Positions 6,348-12,932 of a stretch of DNA of 12,932 bases are shown here, piece after piece (positions within the stretch are counted from its first letter, which is position 1; each line of letters begins with the position of its first letter). The DNA is taken from the NCBI GenBank assembly GCA_047973235.1, contig JBKEBP010000084.1, forward strand, positions 1 through 12,932, written 5' to 3'. Source of the DNA: Aequitasia sp047973235 (GTDB lineage: Bacteria; Bacillota; Clostridia; Lachnospirales; Lachnospiraceae). The notes beneath the pieces were generated by a model, which searched no databases, was not told where the DNA came from, and saw nothing but the letters and a program-made list of their open reading frames with translations. A program made the position numbers and the translations under genes.

Positions 6348-7794
6348 ATCCTTTTTGTTGTTTTACGTTCCTTACTTTCCCCTTTATTGGTCTGGATTGT
6401 AATGCTTCAAATACAACTGCTCCTTTATCATTTAATATCTCGACAGTTGTTTTACTGTCTCTAATATCTATGATACCAATATCAGAAACTTCTATCCCAT
6501 TGATTGCACATATAGTCCCCACTATATCTCCTGCACGCATCTTGGATTTCTTTCCTCCACCAATAATTAGTTTTGTAATTCCTTTGTTTAACTTGTCTCC
6601 TTTTCTTTTTTTATTTGACGAGTGACTGCGTAGAGATTGATAAAACGCATTCTCTTGTTTTTCATTAGCTTCCGGTCTAGGAATAATTGGTAATGTCCAT
6701 CCTGTATAATCCTCCACCTGATGCAGCATTCTCATTTCTTCTTCAGTAACAATGCTTATTGCATTTCCAAGTTTTCCATTTCTTCCGGTTCGTCCTATTC
6801 TGTGAACATAGGTCTCTCTCCCTGTTGGAAAATCGTAGTTAATCACATGTGTCATATCTTCAAGGTCTATACCTCTAGCTGCGACATCCGTTGCTATCAG
6901 GAAGCGAAATTTGCCTCGTTTAAATGCATCCATGGTTTTTAAACGCTCTCTCTGATCCATTTCGCCATGAAGCATGCCACAGAAAATGCGACTTCTGCGC
7001 ATTTTTTGGAATAATACATTAACCATTTCTCTTGTATCGCAAAATATCATACAGCACTCAGGGCTTTCTTTGATTAATATTCTCAAAAAGACGTCATACT
7101 TATCTTCAGAATCAACTTTATATATCTTTTGTGTAATTGCATTAATCTGATCTTCATTTGGTTCTCGGACTATCATTTTCACATCACTTATATACTCATC
7201 CACCAACGCTTTTATCTTAGTTTCCAGCGTTGCCGAAAATAAAGATAAAATACATGTCTTTGGAACAAGTGATAGTATCTCTCCAACTTCGTCAGCAAAA
7301 CCCATATCAAGCATCAAGTCAGCTTCATCAATAACCAAGTAGGACAAATTTTCCAAGCTTAGAGTCTCTCTTCTTATATGATCCATTACTCTTCCCGGAG
7401 TTCCTACTACACAATGAGTCTTTTGTTTTAATGTCCTGATTTGTTTGTCTATAGGAAATCCTCCAAAAACATCCGCAACCTTAATACGTTTCCTTCTACC
7501 TATACAGAAAATCTCTTCACGTACTTGAACAGTTAATTCTCTAGTTGGCTCTAATACTAGAGCCTGTGGTTTATTATCTTCCCATTTGATACTCTCACAT
7601 ATTGGTATTCCAAATGCTGCCGTCTTTCCACTTCCGGTTTGTGATTTACACACTACATTCTTTCCGGCTAAAAAGTATGGTATTACTTCTTTCTGGATTT
7701 CTGTGGGTTCATCATATCCTAGTAATTCCAGCGCATCCGCTATTTCTTTTGATAGATTGAATTTTTCAAAACCTTCATTTACTTTGTTTTTCAC
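6346..7794 (-). CDS. dbpA: DEAD-box ATP-dependent RNA helicase, DbpA/YxiN type
   Basis: 482 residues with a full set of DEAD-box motifs: Q motif (FEKFNL and PTEIQ), motif I TGSGKT (53-58), Ia PTREL (83-87), Ib GTPGR (131-135), II DEAD (156-159), III SAT (187-189), V ATDVAARGID (301-310) and VI HRIGRTGR (331-338). After a Lys-rich linker (about 390-404), residues 405-475 match the DbpA C-terminal RNA-recognition domain (KLIIGGGKKSKMRAGDIVG, ending RPIKGKVRNVK). In E. coli DbpA and Bacillus YxiN this domain binds 23S rRNA hairpin 92 and targets the helicase to late 50S assembly; the same role is expected here. The start is a GTG whose first bases overlap the aminotransferase stop (GTGA, 7791-7794), suggesting translational coupling. 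No strong Shine-Dalgarno is present (GGTG 4 bases upstream). Confidence 0.93.
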   Translation of the reverse strand: MKNKVNEGFEKFNLSKEIADALELLGYDEPTEIQKEVIPYFLAGKNVVCKSQTGSGKTAAFGIPICESIKWEDNKPQALVLEPTRELTVQVREEIFCIGRRKRIKVADVFGGFPIDKQIRTLKQKTHCVVGTPGRVMDHIRRETLSLENLSYLVIDEADLMLDMGFADEVGEILSLVPKTCILSLFSATLETKIKALVDEYISDVKMIVREPNEDQINAITQKIYKVDSEDKYDVFLRILIKESPECCMIFCDTREMVNVLFQKMRRSRIFCGMLHGEMDQRERLKTMDAFKRGKFRFLIATDVAARGIDLEDMTHVINYDFPTGRETYVHRIGRTGRNGKLGNAISIVTEEEMRMLHQVEDYTGWTLPIIPRPEANEKQENAFYQSLRSHSSNKKRKGDKLNKGITKLIIGGGKKSKMRAGDIVGTICAINGIEVSDIGIIDIRDSKTTVEILNDKGAVVFEALQSRPIKGKVRNVKQQKG

Positions 7795-8957
7795 AATACA
7801 CCACTATTTCTAATAGCTTCTATTACCTTATCTATTTCTTCCAAATTTAAAACTAGTGCAAATCTCACATATCCTTCGCCTAGTGAGCCAAATGAAGTCC
7901 CTGGTGTACAAATAACCCCGGCTTTTTCAAGTAGTATATTGCTAAACTCCTCTGATGAATCGTACTTATTCGGAATCTGGCACCATAAAAACATAGACCC
8001 TTTTGAGTCTTTTACATCCCACCCAAGCTTCCTTAATCCGTTACATAGCTTCTTGCTTCTTTCTTCATATTGCTTGCTCTGTATAATAAGTCCATCTTGG
8101 TCGCCCTCAAGTGCTGCAATAGCAGCATATTGAATCGGCAAAAACATACCATAGTCAATGCGTGAACGCAGGCTTTTAAACCGACTTATTATCTCTTTAT
8201 TCCCAACTGCAAATGAAATCCTAGCACCTGTCATATTGTAAGACTTCGATAGTGAAAAGAATTCTATTCCCACATTTTTTGCGCCATTATAACTTAAAAA
8301 GGACTTGCCCTTTACTCCTTCAAATACAATATCTGAATATGCATTGTCATGAACAATCATAATATTATTATCACTTGCAAATCTAATAAGATCCTCATAA
8401 AACTTATCCGGTGCTGTTACACCTATAGGATTAAGTGGATATGAAACAATCATAGCCTTTGCCTTCTGCGCAATATCAATAGGTATATCATCAAGCTTAG
8501 GTAAGTAATTATTTTCCTCCATCAGAGGGTATTTATAGATATCTGCTCCGGCAAGTTTTGGCCCGTCCTCAAATATTGGATATCCCGGGTTGGGTATTAA
8601 AACTAAATCTCCGGGATTACAAAGTGCCAGGAAAAGATGTGCAATCCCTTCCTGACTACCTGATACTGTTGTTAATTCATCTTTTGTGACGCTAGTATTA
8701 AAGCGATTTTTATAATGATTTATTAGTGCCTGCTGTAATTCAGGCAAATCCACTATCGAGTATTTATAGTTATTCGGCTCTAAACAAGCTTTTGACATCG
8801 CTTCCATGATATGCTGTTTCGGAAGAAAATCCGGTGTTCCGATCGACATGTCATAAACCACCCTTCCCTCCTTTAGCATCTGCTCTTTTCTTATTTTAAT
8901 TTTATGGAATACTCCGGAAGGAGCTTCATACATCCTATCTGCAAAAACAAAATTCAT
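7791..8957 (-). CDS. Class I/II PLP-dependent aminotransferase (DapL/AspC-like)
   Basis: 388 residues, the usual length for fold-type I aminotransferases. Seen in order: YDMSIGTPDFLP (35-46), YKYSIVDLPELQQAL (64-78), SGSQEGI (99-105), PNPGYPIF (122-129), SYPLNPIG (172-179), VHDNAYSDI (202-210, the Asp that pairs with the PLP ring nitrogen and the Tyr), SLSKSYNMTGARISFAVG (235-252, Schiff-base Lys238), and VRFALV (364-369, the Arg that binds the substrate carboxylate). The SKSYNMTGAR stretch and overall pattern are closest to LL-diaminopimelate and related aspartate aminotransferases, but substrate cannot be fixed from sequence alone. NPIG replaces the common NPTG. Ribosome site AGGAAGG (8968-8974) lies 10 bases before the ATG. 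It follows the histidine kinase gene by 48 bases with no hairpin and overlaps the helicase start by 4 bases. Confidence 0.88.
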   Translation of the reverse strand: MNFVFADRMYEAPSGVFHKIKIRKEQMLKEGRVVYDMSIGTPDFLPKQHIMEAMSKACLEPNNYKYSIVDLPELQQALINHYKNRFNTSVTKDELTTVSGSQEGIAHLFLALCNPGDLVLIPNPGYPIFEDGPKLAGADIYKYPLMEENNYLPKLDDIPIDIAQKAKAMIVSYPLNPIGVTAPDKFYEDLIRFASDNNIMIVHDNAYSDIVFEGVKGKSFLSYNGAKNVGIEFFSLSKSYNMTGARISFAVGNKEIISRFKSLRSRIDYGMFLPIQYAAIAALEGDQDGLIIQSKQYEERSKKLCNGLRKLGWDVKDSKGSMFLWCQIPNKYDSSEEFSNILLEKAGVICTPGTSFGSLGEGYVRFALVLNLEEIDKVIEAIRNSGVL

Positions 8958-9005
8958 TATTTCTTAACCTTCCTACTTTCAAATCAAATAATATTGTCTC
9001 ATCAG

Positions 9006-10394
9006 TTATAGTTTAACATCTATGAGAGTTATGATAAACCCATTTTTATCATTTACATTTTTATACTCTATCTTTCCGCCATGTCGTTCTACTATAGCTT
9101 TTGCTATTGAAAGACCTATTCCTGTTCCTCCCACGCTGCTTCTTGACTCATCTGCACGGACAAAATCATCGAACAAAGTATTTCTGATACTGTCAGAAAT
9201 CGGTTCTCCATCATCTGAAACCGTTATTGTTATGTTCTCAGTACTTGAAATGGCAACCTCTATGCTCTTACCCGTTTTATTATATTTAATCGCATTAGAT
9301 AAAAGATTTGTAATTACTCGCTCCATCAAGATATAATCCGCATTATATTCAATAACTTCATTAGGAATATCTGCTTCAAGTAAGAGACCATTCTCACTCG
9401 CATCCTGATAATACTCCGAACAGATTACTCGAAGAAATTCACACAGATCTTTCTTTGACCTATCAAGCTTATACTCACTGCTTTGTACTTTCAAAAGAGT
9501 AAATAGCCCTTCCGTAAGACCGTTTACTCTATCGGCCTTTTGGTGAATTGTATGATAGTATTTCTCCTTATCTTCCTCTGCTACAACTCCTTCTTCAAGG
9601 GCGATTGCAAAGCTGTTAATGGTGGAAATAGGCGTCTTAATATCATGCGAAAGTTCTAGAAGCATTTTGTGCTTTTTCTTTTCAGCCTCTTCTTTCTCAT
9701 CATTTGCTTTTTTAATATCATATGTCATTTGATTAAATGTATCTCTTATATTTGCAAATTCCGCTTCAGCTTCAAAGTCCAGTACTGTGTCGTTTTTATC
9801 ATCTGTAAACTTACTCATCCCTTCATTAATTAACCTTAAAGGTTTTCTAATGCGACGCGCCAAATAACTCCCGAATAGAATACAGATTCCAATAAATAGC
9901 ACTAAGAATATCACGACAAATATCCACCCTCTTACTGAAGGCGTGTTTTCATTGGTTATATTAATAGTTGTAGAATAAGTCACATCGTCTCTATTATAAA
10001 TTATCATATAATAACCTGTATTAGTCTCATTGTTATTAATGAAAGCTATATAGTCACTTGTCGAAACCTGATCATTGCTTATTAAGTCAAATATATCATT
10101 CTCCGAATAAACGGTATTCTCTGTCAGCTTATTTCCATATACCGCTTGTACTTCGTATAAATCATTTAGTTCCTCTATCCACCCACCTATAGTACTTATC
10201 TGACTTATATTCTGTTCTGCTTCCTGCGCAGTTTCAACATTATAGAAATTAGATGTACCCGGACTTCCCTGCGTAATCGTCGTTATAATAATTAGCACAC
10301 TAGCAAAGAAAACTGCTACAATTTCAAGTGCAAATAATACATAACTGATGATTAACTTCTGAAATATACTTGCATTTTTCTTCTTTTTCACCAT
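9006..10394 (-). CDS. Sensor histidine kinase (HAMP, HisKA, HATPase)
   Basis: 462 residues. A first membrane helix (about 15-40), an external region of about 115 residues (42-155), a second helix (156-178), then a HAMP-like segment beginning RRIRKPLRLINEGM, a coiled-coil stretch rich in Lys/Glu (228-243), and the kinase core. The phosphoacceptor is His250 in LELSHDIKTPIS; the N box is ITNLLSNAIKYNKTG (361-375); G1 is VSDDGEPIS (392-400); the F box is FVRAD (411-415); G2 is GGTGIGLSIAKAI (422-434). The sensory region has no family I recognise, so the signal is unknown. The start at 10394 is preferred over a TTG at 10412, because AAGGAA is 7 bases upstream and leaves a 4-base gap to the regulator. 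It is the partner of the upstream response regulator. Confidence 0.93.
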   Translation of the reverse strand: MVKKKKNASIFQKLIISYVLFALEIVAVFFASVLIIITTITQGSPGTSNFYNVETAQEAEQNISQISTIGGWIEELNDLYEVQAVYGNKLTENTVYSENDIFDLISNDQVSTSDYIAFINNNETNTGYYMIIYNRDDVTYSTTINITNENTPSVRGWIFVVIFLVLFIGICILFGSYLARRIRKPLRLINEGMSKFTDDKNDTVLDFEAEAEFANIRDTFNQMTYDIKKANDEKEEAEKKKHKMLLELSHDIKTPISTINSFAIALEEGVVAEEDKEKYYHTIHQKADRVNGLTEGLFTLLKVQSSEYKLDRSKKDLCEFLRVICSEYYQDASENGLLLEADIPNEVIEYNADYILMERVITNLLSNAIKYNKTGKSIEVAISSTENITITVSDDGEPISDSIRNTLFDDFVRADESRSSVGGTGIGLSIAKAIVERHGGKIEYKNVNDKNGFIITLIDVKL

Positions 10395-10398
10395 ATTT

Positions 10399-11088
10399 CT
10401 ATTCCTTATCAAATTTATATCCGAGACCTTTAATCGTCTTTAGCATCTTTGGCTCTTTTGGGTCATTTTCTATTTTGCTTCTTATATTGCTTATATGCAC
10501 CATTACGGTATTATCATCACCCATGTACGAATCTTCCCATGCATAGTTGAAAATCTGCTGTTTCGTATATATTCTACCCGGATTTTTCATTAACAACTCA
10601 AGTATGTGAAACTCAGTGCCTGTTAATTGAATCAACTGGCCATTTTTTTCAACTACTCCTTCATCTAACTTAAGAACCAAATCACAAATTGTAATTTCAC
10701 TCGTTTTCACATCACTGCCATATGCATAAAAGCGACGAAGCTGAGCCTTTACCCTAGCAACTACCTCCATTGGATTATATGGCTTAGTAATGTAATCATC
10801 TGCGCCAAGCTCCAGTCCCAATATCTTATCATAATCCTGCGATTTGGCTGTCAGTAGAATAGCCGGAATATTGCTTGTTTCTCTGATTTTTTTAAGAACC
10901 TCATAGCCATCCATCTCAGGCATCATGATATCCAGCAGAACCAAATGGGGACCGGAAGCGGCAAAGAGCCGGATTGCCTCTTTGCCACTTTTTGCCTTTA
11001 TTATTTCGATATTTTCCTTGTTAAAGAATAGCTCCAGTGCGTCTAATAATTCAAGTTCATCATCAGCTGCCAGCACTTTGTATGTCAT
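10399..11088 (-). CDS. OmpR/PhoB-family response regulator
   Basis: 229 residues. The receiver domain (1-118) has the acidic pair Asp9/Asp10, the phosphoacceptor Asp53 in LVLLDIMMPEMDG, the switch Thr80 (LLTAK) and Lys102 in DYITKPYNPMEV. The C-terminal winged-helix domain (about 130-228) contains LTGTEFHILELLMKNPGR, NTVMVHISNIRSKIE and IKGLGYKFD, typical of the OmpR class. Phosphorylation by the adjacent kinase should drive dimer binding to direct repeats in target promoters. The ATG is preceded by GGAGGG (11098-11103) at 9 bases. The stop codon TAG overlaps the kinase's ribosome site, so the two are translated in tandem. Its own promoter candidate is at 11135-11164, directly after the ABC permease gene, which may be a target. 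Targets cannot be named from this sequence. Confidence 0.94.
   Translation of the reverse strand: MTYKVLAADDELELLDALELFFNKENIEIIKAKSGKEAIRLFAASGPHLVLLDIMMPEMDGYEVLKKIRETSNIPAILLTAKSQDYDKILGLELGADDYITKPYNPMEVVARVKAQLRRFYAYGSDVKTSEITICDLVLKLDEGVVEKNGQLIQLTGTEFHILELLMKNPGRIYTKQQIFNYAWEDSYMGDDNTVMVHISNIRSKIENDPKEPKMLKTIKGLGYKFDKE
10402..10407 (-). promoter_or_regulatory. Ribosome binding site of the histidine kinase
   Basis: AAGGAA on the minus strand lies inside the last codons of the response regulator gene, 7 bases before the ATG at 10394. A TTG at 10412 in the same frame has no site at a suitable distance. Confidence 0.65.
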
Positions 11089-11134
11089 TATTCTTGCCCT
11101 CCCAAGTTGATTTAATATATATCTTACTCAAGTT

Positions 11135-11164
11135 ATTCTATCATAGATTATGTAGGTTCGACAA
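11135..11164 (-). promoter_or_regulatory. Promoter of the two-component genes
   Basis: On the minus strand TTGTCG (11159-11164) is followed by an 18-base spacer and TAGAAT (11135-11140), with an extended-type TG one base before the -10 box. It lies 47 bases before the response regulator ATG and just after the permease stop codon. This suggests that regulator and kinase can be transcribed apart from the ABC genes, as no terminator is visible between them. Confidence 0.6.
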
Positions 11165-11165
11165 T

Positions 11166-11921
11166 CTACGCTTCTTTTCTCTTTATTACGAGTACTCCTA
11201 CGAATGCAATTGCAATTATAACAACTCCCTTTAATAATATTTTCCCATCTACTCCATTACCAATTACCAAAAGTGTCGCTTGGCTTTGAATCTCATGTAA
11301 ATTAGGCATTACTTTAAGAATTGCATTTAATATTTTCTCTGAAAATCCGCCCAATGTCGTTGCATACATTTCAATTAAGCTGTGGCCAATTCCTACCAGA
11401 AGCACTCCGCCTACAATTAAACCCGTTACTGCTGCCGGTAACTTCACACTGAGTACACTTGTTAGTGCACTTATCATAATTACATTGATACTTAATATTA
11501 AAAATGCCGGTACTATATACTTTAAGCTACTTGATTCACCTGTTGTTATCATAAATATTCCAATTGCTGCGTATAGTATTGCGGCTGCTGCAAGCGAGCT
11601 TAATACATTTGCTATTACTAACTGAAAATGATATTTGCTCTGTGAAATACCTTTTGACCATACAAGATGACTGCGTTTTTCATCATACTCTGTTGGAATA
11701 GTACTCATACTAAGAAGTAGTGCGAGCAGACATCCTACTGCATTAACAATTACATTAAACATCATAAGTGTATTAGCAAATCCGCTTATTTCTTCACCTT
11801 GTACAGATATTGTTGTAGAACCACTTCCACACAATGCTACAAGTAGTGCTCCTATTACTACTACGATATAAAGTTGTTTTTTTCTCATTCTCTCTTTAAG
11901 TGCATTCATTGTAATTGTCAT
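11166..11921 (-). CDS. ABC transporter permease, six predicted membrane helices
   Basis: 251 residues, hydrophobic throughout. Membrane stretches are at about 17-33, 52-72, 99-126, 134-156, 162-182 and 229-246, a layout common to the ABC-2 type export permeases. Between helices 2 and 3 the segment PTEYDEKRSHLVWSKGISQ (76-94) has the charged, coupling-helix character seen in this group (typically a Glu followed by a G-x-S segment). The ATG directly abuts the ATPase stop codon; a GGAGGA ribosome site lies 9 bases upstream inside the ATPase gene, so translation is coupled. With the ATPase it should form an exporter or membrane-remodelling complex; the substrate is unknown. Such pairs in Firmicutes often give antimicrobial-peptide self-protection, but nothing here proves that. 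Confidence 0.8.
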   Translation of the reverse strand: MTITMNALKERMRKKQLYIVVVIGALLVALCGSGSTTISVQGEEISGFANTLMMFNVIVNAVGCLLALLLSMSTIPTEYDEKRSHLVWSKGISQSKYHFQLVIANVLSSLAAAAILYAAIGIFMITTGESSSLKYIVPAFLILSINVIMISALTSVLSVKLPAAVTGLIVGGVLLVGIGHSLIEMYATTLGGFSEKILNAILKVMPNLHEIQSQATLLVIGNGVDGKILLKGVVIIAIAFVGVLVIKRKEA

Positions 11922-12602
11922 TTATCTTGCTCCTCCTATAGCTTTTGTAAAAATATTCTCTAATGTGGTTTCTTCATTAAGATCTTCTCTGCTCCATGTC
12001 CTAAGTACTTTGCCGCGCCCCATAATTATTCCCCTTTGACACAGCCTTTCGATATCACTTAATATGTGCGAGTTGATTATAATTGTTTTTCCCTGTTCTC
12101 TTAAATCATTTAATATTTCCAGCATCTCTATTCTTCCCATTGCATCTAGTCCGGCACAAGGTTCATCTAGAAGAAGTATTTCCGGATCTCCCAGCATTGA
12201 TTGTGCAAGTGCAAGTCTTTGAAGCATTCCTTTGGAATAGTTTTTTACTTTTGTTCTATCATCTTCAAGACCAACCATCTCTAATAATCTTGGTATTACT
12301 TCTTTTTGCTCATTCTTTTCTATCTTTTGTAGTGAAGCGTAATATTTGAGTACTTCTCTTCCTGTAAGGAATCCCGGGAAACTCGGGCTCTCCGGTGAGT
12401 ATCCAACTCCCTTTTCGTCATTAATACTAATCTCTCCCGAATTTGGTTTTACTAGGCCAAGTATCATTTTGATTGTTGTACTTTTCCCTGCTCCGTTACT
12501 TCCAAGAAGTGCAAACGCCTCTCCCTGATTTACTTCAAGATTTAAATTATCTACCACTGTTTTTCCCTTATATGCTTTGCATAGATTAGTTGTCTTAATC
12601 AT
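11922..12602 (-). CDS. ABC transporter ATP-binding protein
   Basis: 226 residues, a single nucleotide-binding domain. Walker A is GSNGAGKST (34-42), the signature is NYSKGMLQRLALAQS (121-135), Walker B ILLLDEPCAGLD (142-153), and the switch His is in INSHILSDIE (His179). The Q-loop region reads GYSPESPSFPGFLTG, with Glu where many NBDs have Gln; this form is common among CcmA-type export ATPases. The first 33 residues and short length match ABC-2 type exporter subunits. It energises the adjacent permease. GAGGAG (12612-12617) lies 9 bases before the ATG. It starts the ABC unit after the terminator at 12675-12713, so it needs its own promoter. Confidence 0.93.
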   Translation of the reverse strand: MIKTTNLCKAYKGKTVVDNLNLEVNQGEAFALLGSNGAGKSTTIKMILGLVKPNSGEISINDEKGVGYSPESPSFPGFLTGREVLKYYASLQKIEKNEQKEVIPRLLEMVGLEDDRTKVKNYSKGMLQRLALAQSMLGDPEILLLDEPCAGLDAMGRIEMLEILNDLREQGKTIIINSHILSDIERLCQRGIIMGRGKVLRTWSREDLNEETTLENIFTKAIGGAR

Positions 12603-12647
12603 CTGTATTTTCTCCTCTTCTCATTTCCTGTTCCTTATGTTATGACT

Positions 12648-12675
12648 ACTATATACCCTGCATATTAAAGCAAAA
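12648..12675 (-). promoter_or_regulatory. Weak candidate promoter of the ABC genes
   Basis: On the minus strand TTTTGC (12670-12675) is followed after 16 bases by TATAGT (12648-12653), 45 bases before the ATPase ATG. The -35 overlaps the T-tract of the preceding terminator. The match is modest, but this is the only plausible place for a promoter in the 118-base gap. Confidence 0.35.
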
Positions 12676-12713
12676 TAAAACCAACCTTAAATTAACCTAA
12701 AGGTTGGTTTTAT
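12675..12713 (-). terminator. Rho-independent terminator of the YibE/F gene
   Basis: A perfect 14-bp stem (12675-12688 with 12700-12713; core CCAACCTT/AAGGTTGG) with an 11-base loop. Read on the minus strand it ends in TTTTAT and is followed by TTTGCTTT. It starts 7 bases after the stop codon at 12721, so it separates that gene from the ABC unit. Confidence 0.9.
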
Positions 12714-12720
12714 CAGTATC

Positions 12721-12932
12721 TTATTTTACTCTTTTCATTTTCACTAATATCCACGCTGCTATAAATGACACCGCTGGAACAGACATGACAATTCCCATAC
12801 TTCCGGCAATACCTCTGATTATCTCTACTGCAACAAAATCAGTATTTATGAGTTGTCTAAAGGTAACCCCATATGAGTAAATCGTAATAATCATGTTAAA
12901 ACTTGATCCCGCAAATGCTAAAATTAAAGTAT
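12721..12932 (-). CDS. YibE/F-like membrane protein, C-terminal fragment
   Basis: The last 70 codons of a gene entering from the right edge, ending in TAA. The frame gives TLILAFAGSSFNMIITIYSYG, a loop with QLINTDFVAVEIIRGIAGSMG, and a final helix IVMSVPAVSFIAAWILVKM with a basic tail. The AFAGSS start, the acidic EIIRGIAGSMG segment and the IPxTxxxA-like final helix match the end of YibE/F-family polytopic membrane proteins (PF07907 as I recall it). Their function is not established. Only two hydrophobic segments are visible. The terminator right after the stop marks the end of its transcript. Without the N-terminal part, completeness cannot be judged. Confidence 0.75.
   Translation of the reverse strand, partial: TLILAFAGSSFNMIITIYSYGVTFRQLINTDFVAVEIIRGIAGSMGIVMSVPAVSFIAAWILVKMKRVK

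Noticed and set aside
10395..10412. TTG start for the histidine kinase inside the response regulator gene
   Set aside because: The ATG at 10394 has AAGGAA at 7 bases, while the TTG has no suitable site.

Overview
The window looks like ordinary chromosome from a low-GC Gram-positive anaerobe, most likely a Clostridia member such as a Lachnospiraceae. The reasons are the AT-rich composition, strong AGGAGG-type ribosome binding sites, a flavodoxin-ferredoxin protein with two 4Fe-4S clusters, a DUF1015 protein, a YibE/F protein, and a surface protein of the choice-of-anchor L type with a sortase-like tail. The genus call is inference; no rRNA or other marker gene is present.

Layout. (1) Positions 1-211 are the right end of an IS200/IS605-type element: the last 37 codons of a TnpB nuclease, then a structured tail that should be the 3' part of its omega RNA. 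(2) A TetR-family regulator (275-865, +) converges on a two-gene minus-strand unit, a uridine-kinase-like P-loop protein (963-1553) and an alpha/beta-hydrolase esterase (1592-2605). The esterase is split by one in-frame amber codon. (3) After a 285-base intergenic region come two plus-strand genes, a secreted, probably wall-anchored protein (2891-4093) and a flavodoxin/ferredoxin fusion (4245-5030), each followed by a hairpin. (4) From 12932 down to 5089 everything is on the minus strand: the C-terminal end of a YibE/F membrane protein with a strong terminator, an ABC ATPase plus permease, an OmpR-type response regulator and its histidine kinase, a class I/II aminotransferase, a DbpA-type RNA helicase and a DUF1015 protein.

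Working together. The ABC pair is a translationally tight unit. The two-component pair has its own good promoter just after the permease gene and may respond to or control that transporter. The regulator, kinase, aminotransferase, helicase and DUF1015 genes are spaced by -4 to 48 bases with no visible terminator between them, so they may be co-transcribed.

No previously undescribed multi-gene system is evident. The points most worth checking are the TnpB/omega RNA end with its readable guide, the single-base inactivation of the esterase, the variant wall-anchor motif with a tandem repeat next to it, and the DUF1015 protein with its ParB/SerK-like DGHHR motif.
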